From CAITSH01 sp025356665 (GTDB taxonomy: Bacteria > Pseudomonadota > Gammaproteobacteria > Burkholderiales > SG8-39): a stretch of DNA of 64,000 nucleotides. The stretch's first letter is position 1, and every line of letters starts with the position of its first letter. Location of the stretch: contig JANXRV010000123.1 of assembly GCA_025356665.1 (NCBI GenBank), positions 8,404-72,403 of the forward strand, read 5' to 3'. The position numbers were made by a program, and so were the translations under genes. Under the pieces are notes generated by a model, which saw only the letters and a program-made list of their open reading frames with translations, was not told the DNA's origin and ran no database searches. Positions 1 through 7,997 of this stretch are shown in pieces.

Positions 1-1
1 C

Positions 2-391
2 CTCACGCGCTACAACGGCGCGCCGGCGCTGGTGGGCTTTACCTCCGGCAGCGCGGCGCGGCAACTCGAGTCCATGACTGACGATGCGATCGTCGCCAAT
101 GTGATGCAGCGCATACGCACGCGCGGTGGCAGCGCCGTGGCGGGAAGTCGCAGTGTTCCGGACCCGGTGCAGGTGCGCATATCGCGCTGGGCGGCCGATC
201 CGCTTGCGCGCGGTTCCTATTCCTTCCTGGGTCTGGGTGGCTCGGGTTCTGATCGCGACCGGCTCGCCGTTCCGGTCGGCAACACACTGTTTTTCGCCGG
301 CGAGGCCACGCATCGCACCGACCCGGCGAGCGTGCACGGTGCCTGGTGGTCGGGCCAGCGTGCCGCGGCGCAAATCCGCGCGTTGGCGTAG
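2..391 (+). CDS. FAD-dependent amine oxidase, C-terminal part (5' end outside window)
   Basis: The frame is open from the left edge and ends at TAG 389-391, leaving about 129 residues. The tail reads FFAGEATHRTDPASVHGAWW followed by SGQRAA. This is the C-terminal FAD-contacting signature of the flavin monoamine oxidase family (plant and animal MAO, spermine oxidase, bacterial homologues), where GEAT and the GAxxSG segment close the flavin site. Such enzymes oxidise amines or act as flavin desaturases in the cytoplasm, and the substrate cannot be told from this piece. The N-terminal dinucleotide-binding motif and start lie before the window. The gene converges with the broken transglutaminase gene on the other strand, with almost no gap. 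Confidence 0.8.
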   Translation, partial: LTRYNGAPALVGFTSGSAARQLESMTDDAIVANVMQRIRTRGGSAVAGSRSVPDPVQVRISRWAADPLARGSYSFLGLGGSGSDRDRLAVPVGNTLFFAGEATHRTDPASVHGAWWSGQRAAAQIRALA

Positions 392-483
392 CGGCGTCCC
401 GGCGGCCGCTTCGCCGCCGATTGCCGCTGGAGTGTCAGTGAAATCTGGTGCAATGGCTCGAAAGCCTCGCCTCGCCTCGGCAG

Positions 484-1264
484 GGCGGTGCTGCGCACGC
501 GTGACCTTGTCGGTGCCCGCGCCCAGGCTGCGATAGCCGAACTGCGACTTCACCACGCGCAGGCCGTAGACGTCGCGCGCGGGCAGGCCGAGCGAACGCG
601 CCATGCCGACGTAGAGCGCATTGAGGTCGGCGCACTTGCCGCCCAGGTTGCCCGTTTCGAGCATGCTCTTGATGTCGCCGACGCCGCAGCCGCGTGTCTT
701 CGGGTCGCGGAAAGTGTTGTCGACGATCCAGTCGTAGAGGGCGCGCGCCTTGTCCAGGTCGGTCTTGGCGCCGCGCGTGGCTTCGCGCGCCTTGGCGCGG
801 ACGATGCCGTCGGTGGGCAGCAGTTCGGTGGGGGCGGTATAAAAGGCGCGGTCGGCGGGCGACAGCGCTTCGACCTTGCCCGGCTTGCTCAGGTCGATGG
901 CGCGGTCACGCGTGGCGAAGCTGCTGGTCATTTCGATGACCGGGTCTTTCACCGACTCGTTGCATTCGGCGTAGAGCATGGCCGCGCCGTATTTTTTGTC
1001 GTGCACGAGCTCGCTGCGCGTGGCGTTGCCCGACCAGGTGTTGCCATAGGTGCGCTGCCATGCCGCGTCGATCGAGGGCGCGGGCAGCCACACACGGTTT
1101 ATGCCCTAGGGGAACACCAGTTCGACGCGCATGGTGGTTTCGAAGCGGCGCCAGGTTTTGGCGGCTTTGGGTTCGAACGGCAGCTGTTGTGCGAAAGCCT
1201 GCCGCGGCAGCGCGCAGGCGAGGGGCAGGCTGGCGCCGGCGAGAAGGACGGTGGGTCTTTGCAT
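484..1264 (-). pseudogene. Transglutaminase-like protein, broken by an in-frame amber codon and 3' loss
   Basis: Reading down from ATG 1264 gives a secretory-type N-terminus (MQRPTVLLAG..., Ala-Gln-Gln near residue 27) and 52 codons. An in-frame TAG follows at 1108-1106. The same frame then stays open and clearly coding. It carries a transglutaminase-like core including GGKCADLNALYVGMARSLGL (catalytic Cys, about nt 620-680) and a GAGTDKVTRAQH segment around nt 485-530. After AQH the expected HCRAEV...VDP segment, which would hold the catalytic Asp, is replaced by unrelated low-quality sequence running into the convergent amine oxidase. Two lesions (nonsense codon, lost C-terminus) support a pseudogene. 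A sequencing error at the amber codon would not explain the lost end. Family assignment rests on the Cys motif and is good; the original role is unknown. Confidence 0.7.
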
Positions 1265-1430
1265 GTTTAGTCTCCGCGGACAATGGCAGTAAAGGTGCCG
1301 GTTGTGTAAGTCCAGGCGTTCACCCCGGGGGGGTAAAGGCCTCGCGCGGAGCGCAGCGTCGGAACCGCACCCGCAGGGACGGGGCGCGCGAAAGGGCGCC
1401 CTGACTGTTTGTCTGTTCCGCTGCTTGGCT

Positions 1431-1464
1431 GGCTGGAAAAGCCCGGTGAAACGCGGGTGCGAGG
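1431..1464. terminator. Degenerate stem-loop after the thioredoxin-like gene
   Basis: GGCTGGAAAAGCCCGG followed by ACGCGGGT...GAGGC lies just downstream of the minus-strand stop at 1465. It resembles, in decayed form, the CTGGAAACCCGC/GCGGGTTTCCAG hairpins found after other genes in this window (18634, 41066, 42172, 48597). Pairing is imperfect, so the terminator role is only inferred from position. Confidence 0.25.
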
Positions 1465-2046
1465 CTAATTCACCGGTTTGAGCAATTGTTCGATTGCCGT
1501 TTTTATCTCGGCCGAGTCCCAGGCCAGTTCACCGTAGGCGGCGTGGCGTATGCGCTGGGCCCGGTCGATGATCAGCGTGGTCGGGAGCAGTTTTACCTTC
1601 CACGCCTTCGCCACCGCGCTGTCGCGATCGAGTAGCAGCGGGAAGCGCACCGGCGTTTTCTGCAGGAAGGCGCGCACCCTGGGCTCGCTGTCGGCCATGT
1701 CCACGCCCAGCAGCACGAAGGGGAAGGGCCGACCGGCCATGTGATCGGCGAGCCGTTGCAGCGAGGGCATTTCCTCGCGGCAGGGCTCGCACCGGCTTGC
1801 CCAGAAGTTGATGACCACGACCTTGCCACGATAATCGGCGAGGCGGTGCTCGCGTCCGTCGAGGTCGCGCAGCGCCAGCGGCGGCGCGGCGCCCGGGCCT
1901 TTCCAAGGCAATAGTTCCGCGGCCACGGTATTGCCCGGCGTGAGGAGCGTGACTAGCGTTGCCAGCGTGAACAGGCCAAGCAGGCACAGCAGCACACCGG
2001 CCGCGCCGGCTCGGATACCATAGCGCAGCACACCATGACAGCCCAT
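1465..2046 (-). CDS. Membrane-anchored thioredoxin-like (TlpA/ResA-type) protein
   Basis: 193 residues from the chosen ATG at 2046. A hydrophobic anchor (about residues 15-35, VLLCLLGLFTLATLV) is followed by a redoxin domain with VINFWASRCEPC, a CxxC redox pair (Cys-Glu-Pro-Cys). The domain also has a cis-Pro region near LLPTTLIIDRAQRI. The protein should sit on the outer face of the inner membrane and reduce or exchange disulfides, as TlpA/ResA proteins do. The frame stays open upstream to 2202, but that extension is unlike the family and would bury the anchor. ATG 2127 and GTG 2031 are other possible starts, and none has a clear Shine-Dalgarno site. It is a stand-alone gene, divergent from azlC; its redox partner is not in the window. 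Confidence 0.8.
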   Translation of the reverse strand: MGCHGVLRYGIRAGAAGVLLCLLGLFTLATLVTLLTPGNTVAAELLPWKGPGAAPPLALRDLDGREHRLADYRGKVVVINFWASRCEPCREEMPSLQRLADHMAGRPFPFVLLGVDMADSEPRVRAFLQKTPVRFPLLLDRDSAVAKAWKVKLLPTTLIIDRAQRIRHAAYGELAWDSAEIKTAIEQLLKPVN

Positions 2047-2244
2047 CCCGCCCATCCCGTCCAACGCATGCATTGCGCCCACGTCAAGGGTTTTGCCGTG
2101 GCTTGCTACCAGAAGGTGTTTGATCATCGTGGGGGCGAAGTTCGCATCATGGCGATCAAGCTGCTCGGCCATGATGTGCGCTAGCTGGAGGCCAAAGGCC
2201 AAAGGCCGGCCATCCCTGCCGCACGAGCGTGTCCGGGTGAGCGC

Positions 2245-2988
2245 ATGAGCGCGGGCGGCTTTTTCGGCGGAAGCCGCGCCGCCCTGCCGGTTGTGCTCGG
2301 TTACCTGTCCATCGGCTTTGCCGCCGGCGTGGTGCAGCGCGCGGCCGGCCTTTCAGTGGCCGAGGTCATGCTGCTGTCGCTGCTGCTCTACGCCGGCTCG
2401 GCGCAGTTCGTGGTGGCGAGCCTGATCGCAACGGCGGTGTCGCCTGCAACGGCCATTGTCACGGTGTTTTTCGTCAACCTGCGCCATTTGCTGCTGGCCT
2501 CGGCGCTGGCGCCGCATTGCCGCAACTTCCCGGTGTGGCAGAACGCGCTGATCGGCGCGCAGCTCACCGATGAGACCTTTGTCGTCGCCTGGGGCAGGCT
2601 TACCGCCGCAGGCGCCACGCCAACAATGGCCGGGCCGGATGCATTCACGGCACGCTGGATGTTTGGCCTCAACGTGTCTGCCTACGCCGCCTGGGCGCTG
2701 GCGAATCTGGCCGGGGCGCTGTTGGGCGGGCGCGTCGGCGGTACGCGCGCGCTTGGCTTTGATTTTGCGCTGGCCGCGATGTTCGGCGCGCTGCTGGTGT
2801 TGCAACTGGCCGCGCAGCCTCGTGCGGCACGAACAACCGGCCTTGCCGTCGCCGCGCTGGCGGCGCTGTTTTCGGTCATGGCGGCGCTGGCGCTGCCGGG
2901 CAACTGGAATATTCTCATCGCCACCCTTGTCGCGGCCACCGCCGGGCTTTTTTTGCAAAAATGGAAATCCGCGAATACGTCCTGCTGA
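2245..2988 (+). CDS. azlC: AzlC-family branched-chain amino acid exporter, large subunit
   Basis: 247 residues, rich in hydrophobic helices, with the AzlC opening pattern GYLSIGFAAGVVQRAAGLSV and the LLYAGSAQFV and NLRHLLLASAL segments of this permease family. Together with the small AzlD partner it forms an exporter of branched-chain amino acids or related compounds (AzlCD/YgaZH type) in the inner membrane. The length is normal. ATG 2245 is preceded by GGGTGAGC, a weak ribosome site. The gene overlaps azlD by 28 bases in another frame, the usual coupled arrangement. The substrate is not determinable from sequence. Confidence 0.9.
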   Translation: MSAGGFFGGSRAALPVVLGYLSIGFAAGVVQRAAGLSVAEVMLLSLLLYAGSAQFVVASLIATAVSPATAIVTVFFVNLRHLLLASALAPHCRNFPVWQNALIGAQLTDETFVVAWGRLTAAGATPTMAGPDAFTARWMFGLNVSAYAAWALANLAGALLGGRVGGTRALGFDFALAAMFGALLVLQLAAQPRAARTTGLAVAALAALFSVMAALALPGNWNILIATLVAATAGLFLQKWKSANTSC

Positions 2989-3293
2989 TCGCATTCGGCT
3001 GTGCCGGCGTGACGCTGCCGCCACGGGTGCTTCCGCTGGTGTTGCTGGCGCGCGTGGCGCTGCCGCCATGGCTGCGCATCTGGTTGTCACAGGTTCCGGT
3101 TGCGATCATGGCGGCGCTGCTGGCGCAGGAGCTCGCGATCGGGGGAGGGCGCTTGCTGCCCCTCGCGCATAACACGGCGCTGCTCGCCATCCTGCCGGTG
3201 CTGCTGGTGGCGGCCCTGACACGCAGCCTGATAGGGGCGGTGGCGGCGGGTGTCGCGTCTATGGCCTTATTGCGGGCCTTGGCCATGAGCTGA
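2961..3293 (+). CDS. azlD: AzlD-family small subunit
   Basis: 110 residues with about four hydrophobic segments. It contains the AzlD features FGCAGVTLPPRVLPLVLL and LRIWLSQVPVAIMAALLAQE. It is the obligate small partner of AzlC. The start ATG at 2961 lies inside the end of azlC (28-base overlap), so translation is likely coupled. The gene ends just before a noncoding stretch containing a tandem repeat. Family assignment is firm from length, partner and motif. Confidence 0.88.
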   Translation: MEIREYVLLIAFGCAGVTLPPRVLPLVLLARVALPPWLRIWLSQVPVAIMAALLAQELAIGGGRLLPLAHNTALLAILPVLLVAALTRSLIGAVAAGVASMALLRALAMS

Positions 3294-3410
3294 AGCGGGT
3301 CGTATGCCCGCCCAGAGACCAGCCATCGAGTTCGACACGCTTGCGCGCAGGCATCGCGGCGCGCACGAATCTCTCGGCGAGGCCGGGCTGATGGTCAATG
3401 ATCGGACCAG

Positions 3411-3514
3411 GGCGGATTAAGGTGGACTAAGGTGGACTAAGGCGGACTAAGGTGGACTAAGGCGAACCCAGGCGAACCCAGGCGAACTAAGGCGAATTAA
3501 GGCGAACCCAGGCG
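3411..3514. repeat. Ten-unit tandem array of a 10-bp repeat
   Basis: Ten contiguous 10-base units with consensus GGYGRAYYMA run from 3411 to 3510, with part of an eleventh. Variants are GGTGGACTAA, GGCGGACTAA, GGCGAACCCA, GGCGAACTAA and GGCGAATTAA. The units fall in two blocks, GGYGGACTAA first and GGCGAACCCA/GGCGAACTAA later. The period is not a multiple of three, so it is not coding. It occupies the 323-base gap between azlD and the SWIB gene, which otherwise holds only the terminator at 3564. Confidence 0.9.
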
Positions 3515-3563
3515 CTTTGTGCGGAGCAGCGGCCTGCGGCGATTTTTTGCCGTTTCCCCAATG

Positions 3564-3600
3564 AAAAAGGCGTCGCCGCTCCCGCGGGGACGCCTTTTTT
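3564..3600. terminator. Bidirectional rho-independent terminator
   Basis: AAAAAGGCGTC, a 13-14-base loop and GACGCCTTTTTT form a strong stem flanked by A and T runs. It lies 17 bases beyond the SWIB stop on the minus strand and downstream of azlCD on the plus strand, so it could end transcription both ways. Confidence 0.8.
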
Positions 3601-3616
3601 TACCGGCTTGCTGCTG

Positions 3617-3964
3617 TTACTTGAGCAGCTTGCTGACCAGCTTGGTCAGTTCGAACATCGAGACCTGCTTCTTGCCACCGAACACGTCTTTGAGTTTATC
3701 GTCGGCGTTGATGTTGCGACGGTTCTTCTCATCTTGGAGCTTGTTCTTCTTGATGTAAGCCCAGACTTTTTTCGTCACTTCGGTCCGCGGCATCGGGGTC
3801 GAGCCGATGACTGCAATCAGAGCGCCTGTCGGGTTGACCGGCTTCATGAATGCTGCATTAGGCTTTCTCGCCGTTTTTTTCTTTGCGGGCTTTTTTGCAA
3901 CCGTTTTCTTTACGACTTTTTTTGCAACCGTTTTTTTCGCAGCAACTTTTTTCTTCGTGGCCAT
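3617..3964 (-). CDS. SWIB/MDM2-domain protein with a histone-H1-like lysine-rich tail
   Basis: 115 residues. The first 34 are almost only Lys, Ala, Val and Thr (KKVAAKKTVAKKVVKKTV...), like bacterial histone H1 homologues. The rest is an SWIB fold with the GSTPMPRTEVTKKVWAYIKK and INADDKLKDVFGG signatures. SWIB domains occur in eukaryotic chromatin remodellers and also in Chlamydia and many betaproteobacteria. The basic tail should bind DNA, so a nucleoid-associated role is inferred. The gene is monocistronic with its own terminator. ATG 3964 is preceded by GAGGGAGATTCTC, a good ribosome site. Function in bacteria is largely unestablished. Confidence 0.88.
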   Translation of the reverse strand: MATKKKVAAKKTVAKKVVKKTVAKKPAKKKTARKPNAAFMKPVNPTGALIAVIGSTPMPRTEVTKKVWAYIKKNKLQDEKNRRNINADDKLKDVFGGKKQVSMFELTKLVSKLLK

Positions 3965-4289
3965 GAGAATCTCCCTCTAAAAATTAAATCGAACAAGAAT
4001 CATGCTAGTGGATTCAAGCAAAATATTCAACTGAGAACCCCCCCAGTGAAATCGTGCATTCGGAGGATGCTTCACTCTGTGCACCTTGTCAATCGCCCAA
4101 AGCGGGTATTTCATAGGGGGCGCAGAGGGCGGAACGACCGGGCAAGGCGATATGCGTGTCCGCGCCCTCCTCTGGTGAGTCCTTTTTACAGGCTCTGTTT
4201 CATGGGCGAAGCATCGATTCTCCCTCTATAATCTTGCGCAGCCATACGGCAGTCGCGGCTTTGCCGCGCCCGCAGTGGCCCCGGAACGC

Positions 4290-5471
4290 ATGGACGCCAC
4301 CAAGAAGAACGTCTCGCTGCTCGCCGCCTGCCAGGCGCTGCTGTTCACCAACAACTCCACCGTCATCGCGCTCAACGGCCTCGCCGGATACGCGCTTGCG
4401 TCGAACAAGGCCTTCGCCACACTGCCGGTGACCGGCTGGGTGGTGGGGGCGGCGCTGAGCACCGTGCCCGCCTCGATGCTGATGCGCCGCTTCGGACGCC
4501 GCGCCGGTTTCACCGTCGGCGCGGTGACCGGGATACTGGGGGCGCTGATCTGCTCGCTCGCGCTGTGGCTCTCCAGTTTCTGGTTGCTGTGCTGCGGCAC
4601 GATAGTGTTCGGTGTCTACAACGCCTTCGGGCAGTATTACCGCTTTGCCGCCGCCGACGCTTCCAAGTCCGATTTCAAGGCGCGGGCGATTTCGCTGGTT
4701 CTTGCGGGGGGGCTGGTCGGGGGCATTGTCGGGCCGCAGTTCAGCCAGCGCACGGTCGACCTCTTCACGACGCAATATATGGGTGCCTACCTGTCGCTGA
4801 TTTTTTTCCTCGTCATCGTGATCGTGTTGTTGCGCTGGCTGGACATTCCGCCGCCGAGCGAGGCAGAACTGGCCGGACCGGTCAGGCCGATGCGCGAGAT
4901 CGCCGTGCAGCCGGCGTTTTTTGTGGCGGTGACCGCCGCCACCGTTGGTTACGGCGTGATGAACCTGCTGATGGTTTCGACGCCCCTCGCGATGGGCTTT
5001 TGCGGGCATCCGTTTGGTGATGCGGCGACGGTCATAGGCTGGCACGTCATCGGCATGTTCGGGCCTTCGTTCTTCACCGGCTCATTGATCAAGCGCTTTG
5101 GCGTGTTGAGCGTCATGTTCGTTGGCGCGCTGATCCTTTATGTCTGCGTCGCCATCGCGCTCTCGGGCATCACCGTCGCGCATTTCTGGGCGTCGATGGT
5201 GCTGCTGGGCATTGGCTGGAATTTTCTCTACATCGGTGGCACCACGCTGCTCACCGAGAGCTACCGCCCTTCTGAAAAGGCCAAGGTGCAGGGTATCAAC
5301 GACATGATCATTTTCGTGACCATGGCGACAACCTCGTTTTCCTCCGGCCTGCTGCTCGATCGAAACGGTTGGGACACGATCAATTACCTCGCGCTGCCCT
5401 TCATTTCCATCGCTGTCGTAGGCTTGCTGTGGATGATGATCGTGCGTCGCGGGCAGGCGATGGCGGCCTGA
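4290..5471 (+). CDS. Major facilitator superfamily transporter
   Basis: 393 residues with about 12 hydrophobic helices. The helix 2-3 region has LMRRFGRRAGFTVGAVTGIL, close to the MFS loop motif. The C-terminal half has the SYRPSEKAKVQGINDMIIF segment seen in YfkF/YybO-like MFS carriers. It should be an inner-membrane secondary carrier of unknown substrate. ATG 4290 is chosen, and an in-frame GTG at 4275 is also possible. The 325-base gap before it (3965-4289) holds the promoters of this gene and the SWIB gene; I see no gene there. The esterase follows 47 bases downstream on the same strand. Confidence 0.85.
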   Translation: MDATKKNVSLLAACQALLFTNNSTVIALNGLAGYALASNKAFATLPVTGWVVGAALSTVPASMLMRRFGRRAGFTVGAVTGILGALICSLALWLSSFWLLCCGTIVFGVYNAFGQYYRFAAADASKSDFKARAISLVLAGGLVGGIVGPQFSQRTVDLFTTQYMGAYLSLIFFLVIVIVLLRWLDIPPPSEAELAGPVRPMREIAVQPAFFVAVTAATVGYGVMNLLMVSTPLAMGFCGHPFGDAATVIGWHVIGMFGPSFFTGSLIKRFGVLSVMFVGALILYVCVAIALSGITVAHFWASMVLLGIGWNFLYIGGTTLLTESYRPSEKAKVQGINDMIIFVTMATTSFSSGLLLDRNGWDTINYLALPFISIAVVGLLWMMIVRRGQAMAA

Positions 5472-5518
5472 TTTTCCGGCCTTGTTTTGCTCTTCGGTGT
5501 GTTCAAGGAGATGACGGT

Positions 5519-6505
5519 ATGAAGCAACTGGACCCGCAGGTGCGGGCTCTGCTTGAGGCGGCGGCGCGCTCGGATGCCCCGCTGTTGCAATCGCTCAGCC
5601 CGGTGGCGGCGCGCGAGCAATATCTGCGTTCGCGGGCGCCGGTGCGCCCGCCCACCCCCGATGTTGAGTCGGTGCGCGATCTTCTCATGCCGGGGCCGGG
5701 CGGGGCGCTGGCGCTGCGCCTTTATCGCGGACTCGGAACGGCGTCCGGCGCCAGGCTGCCTGCGGTGGTGTATTTCCACGGCGGCGGCTGGGTCGTTGGC
5801 GACCTGTATAGCCATGATGTAGTTTGCCGGCAGCTTGCCAACGCGGCGCACTGTGCCGTGATCGCGGTCGATTACCGCCTGGCGCCCGAGCACAAATTTC
5901 CCGCCGCGGTTGATGACAGCATTGCCGCCGTGCGCTGGGTTGCGGCGCAGGCGGGCGAACTGGGCCTGGACCTGGCGCGCATTGCCGTTGCCGGCGACAG
6001 CGCCGGCGCCAATCTCGCCGCGGCGGCGGCGCTAAGCTTGCGCGACCAGCCCCAGCCCGGAGATCCGCAACTGATAATGCAACTGCTGGTCTATCCGGTG
6101 ACCGACCAGGGGCTGGACACGCCGTCGGTCAGCGATTACGCCGAGGGTTACATGCTCACTCGCGCCGACATGGTCTGGTATCGCGGGCAGTATCTGCGCA
6201 CTGACACCGACATCGACGACTGGCGCGCCTCACCCTTGCGTGCCGCCGACCTGTCCGGGCTGCCGCCCGCCTATGTCATCACCGCCGGCTTTGACCCCTT
6301 GCTCGACGAGGGGCGCGCCTATGCGGACCGGCTGCGCGCCGCCGGCGTGGATGTGACCTACGAATGTTTCGAGGGCATGGTGCACGGCTTTCTCACCATG
6401 GGCGCCGTGCTCGCCGCGTCACCCCACGCCATTTCTCGCCTGGCGCAGGGTTTGACGCGGGAACTGGCGCGAACGGCCGAAGGGGTCAGGCCGCTGCGGC
6501 CATAG
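5519..6505 (+). CDS. Alpha/beta hydrolase of the HSL/GDXG (family IV lipase) type
   Basis: 328 residues. It has the oxyanion motif HGGGW (residues 87-91), the nucleophile motif GDSAG (about 159-163, Ser near 161), an Asp in TAGFDPLLDEG and the His of EGMVHGFL (about 288). This is the full triad of hormone-sensitive-lipase-like carboxylesterases, which cleave short-chain esters in the cytoplasm. ATG 5519 follows AAGGAGATGACGGT, a clear ribosome site; the frame extends further upstream but only across the MFS gene in another frame. Its 3' end overlaps the end of the convergent amidohydrolase gene by 20 bases. The physiological ester is unknown. Confidence 0.9.
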   Translation: MKQLDPQVRALLEAAARSDAPLLQSLSPVAAREQYLRSRAPVRPPTPDVESVRDLLMPGPGGALALRLYRGLGTASGARLPAVVYFHGGGWVVGDLYSHDVVCRQLANAAHCAVIAVDYRLAPEHKFPAAVDDSIAAVRWVAAQAGELGLDLARIAVAGDSAGANLAAAAALSLRDQPQPGDPQLIMQLLVYPVTDQGLDTPSVSDYAEGYMLTRADMVWYRGQYLRTDTDIDDWRASPLRAADLSGLPPAYVITAGFDPLLDEGRAYADRLRAAGVDVTYECFEGMVHGFLTMGAVLAASPHAISRLAQGLTRELARTAEGVRPLRP

Positions 6506-7763
6506 GCATGGGCAGGATGGGCGAGTCGGCGTCGTAACGCTTGCCGGCAAGCAGGCAGAACACCGGCGAGAGATAACGCTCCGCGGTGACCTTGACGCGC
6601 AGGTTGTCTTGTAGCGTGAACTTGCCCGAAAGCAGGTCGATCACGCTGACGTCGGCGGCGCGGCCGACCGCAAGAGAGCCGATACTGTCGGACATGTTTA
6701 CCAGCTCGGCGGCGTTGCTGGTCACCGTCTTCACCACGTCGTTGAGCGCCACGCCCAACGTCAGCAGTTCTGTCATGGCGTGCGTCAGGCCGAATGCGGC
6801 CACGCCAAAGAAAGGATTGGACTGGCGGTCGGTCTCGCTCATGCGAAAGGCGTTGTCCTCGGGCGGGCGCACGTTCAGGCCGTGCAGGTCGGCGCCAAGG
6901 GTGTAGGGGATGATGCCCGCTTCGAGGGCTTTGCGTGCCATTTCGAAGGAAAAATGCGAGCCGTGGCCGACGTCAACGCGCACGCCCCGTGCTATCGCCT
7001 CCCAGACGATGGGATGAACCTTGCCCTCGGCATTGATGAAGCCGCCCGGATGGCGCGTGAACGGGTGGGCCAGCACGTCGCCGGCCTTGACCAGGGGCAC
7101 CATCTGGCGCACCAGTTCGTCGGCGTCCATCACCATGTGGTCCTTGGTCGGCCACAGCTGGCCGAGGTGGACGTAGACCGGCAGCTTGGCTTCGCGGCCG
7201 ATCTGCGCCGAGAGCTTCATCACCTCGACGCCCCAGCGCGACGCGCCGCCGATTTCGGCGTGGGCCTTGACGCCCTTGACGATGTCCGGGTTCTCGAGCG
7301 CGACGCGCACGGTGTGCTCGACATTGACGCAGGAGGGCTGGTAGAGGTCGGGGTAGAGGTGGCCCTCAAGGCCGCCGGCAAGGTAGGACGAGATGAATGC
7401 GACGACGCGGCTCTTGGCCGGTTCGACGATGAATTTGCGGAAACCGGGCAGCGTCATGCAGCTGGGGCCGCCCTGGTCGATGAGCGTGGTCACGCCCGAG
7501 CGCACGCCGACCAGATCGGGGTTGAGGCCGAAGGTGCCCGTCACGTATTGGTAGACGTGGGCGTGCGTGTCGATGAGCCCGGGCAGCACCAGCTTGTCCT
7601 TGACGTCGATCACCGTCGTTCCTGCGCCTGGTGTCGGTGTCAGGCCGGCGGCGAGCGCGGCGATTTTGCCATCGCGGATGCCCACGTCCAGCAGGGCGTC
7701 GATGTTTTGCGCCGGATCAATGACGCGGCCGCCGCGCAGAATGGTGTCGAATTGTTGGCTCAT
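6486..7763 (-). CDS. Amidohydrolase/deacetylase-family metallohydrolase
   Basis: 425 residues of the amidohydrolase superfamily. It has HAH at residues 67-69 in PGLIDTHAH, a Lys candidate for carboxylation in VKGVKAHAE (163 or 166), His199, His233 in VLAHPFTRH and Asp292 in YTLGAD. This is the metal set of dihydroorotase/deacetylase-like members. Substrates of close families are N-acyl amino acids, cyclic amides or imides. The gene is divergent from the MarR regulator, and their 234-base spacer carries the dyad ATTGTACTAACAAT and an 11-bp repeat array, so MarR control is likely. It overlaps the convergent esterase by 20 bases. Confidence 0.87.
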   Translation of the reverse strand: MSQQFDTILRGGRVIDPAQNIDALLDVGIRDGKIAALAAGLTPTPGAGTTVIDVKDKLVLPGLIDTHAHVYQYVTGTFGLNPDLVGVRSGVTTLIDQGGPSCMTLPGFRKFIVEPAKSRVVAFISSYLAGGLEGHLYPDLYQPSCVNVEHTVRVALENPDIVKGVKAHAEIGGASRWGVEVMKLSAQIGREAKLPVYVHLGQLWPTKDHMVMDADELVRQMVPLVKAGDVLAHPFTRHPGGFINAEGKVHPIVWEAIARGVRVDVGHGSHFSFEMARKALEAGIIPYTLGADLHGLNVRPPEDNAFRMSETDRQSNPFFGVAAFGLTHAMTELLTLGVALNDVVKTVTSNAAELVNMSDSIGSLAVGRAADVSVIDLLSGKFTLQDNLRVKVTAERYLSPVFCLLAGKRYDADSPILPMPMAAAA

Positions 7764-7805
7764 GCTTGTCTCCGTTGCTGGTGGGCAGAAAATCCGGGCG
7801 CTGCC

Positions 7806-7861
7806 GGTGTTTGGTCGGTGTTTGGTCGACGTTTTGGTCGATGTTTGGTCGATGTTTGGTC
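7806..7861. repeat. Five-unit 11-12-bp tandem repeat (GATGTTTGGTC)
   Basis: Units GGTGTTTGGTC, GGTGTTTGGTC, GACGTTTTGGTC, GATGTTTGGTC and GATGTTTGGTC run head to tail directly up to the dyad at 7862. An 11-bp period places successive units on nearly the same face of the DNA helix. It lies in the spacer between the amidohydrolase and the MarR gene. Confidence 0.85.
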
Positions 7862-7875
7862 ATTGTACTAACAAT
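7862..7875. promoter_or_regulatory. Putative MarR operator (dyad ATTGT-ACTA-ACAAT)
   Basis: A perfect 5-bp inverted repeat with a 4-base spacer lies between divergent amidohydrolase and marR-type genes, the usual place for an autoregulated MarR operator. The core TTGTACTAACAA recurs exactly at 23315-23326 before the Liv binding-protein gene, and TACTAACA recurs (reverse) at 26642-26649 before the CoA ligase. Confidence 0.6.
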
Positions 7876-7997
7876 ATTGCCGCTTGCTCAATGCCCGGCG
7901 CGCACCGCGCCTGATTTCGGGGCTGCTGTCGTGTCGCGGCAGGCATGCGAGAATGCCACCCTACACTACTCTTTGCAGCGGGCGGCCCCTACCGCCA

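Noticed and set aside
2034..2189. Small plus-strand frame opposite the start of the thioredoxin-like gene
   Set aside because: About 50 codons with no recognised domain or clear ribosome site. It may reflect the uncertain start of the minus-strand gene.
3411..3514. CRISPR array
   Set aside because: The repeats are contiguous 10-mers without unique spacers and no cas gene is present.
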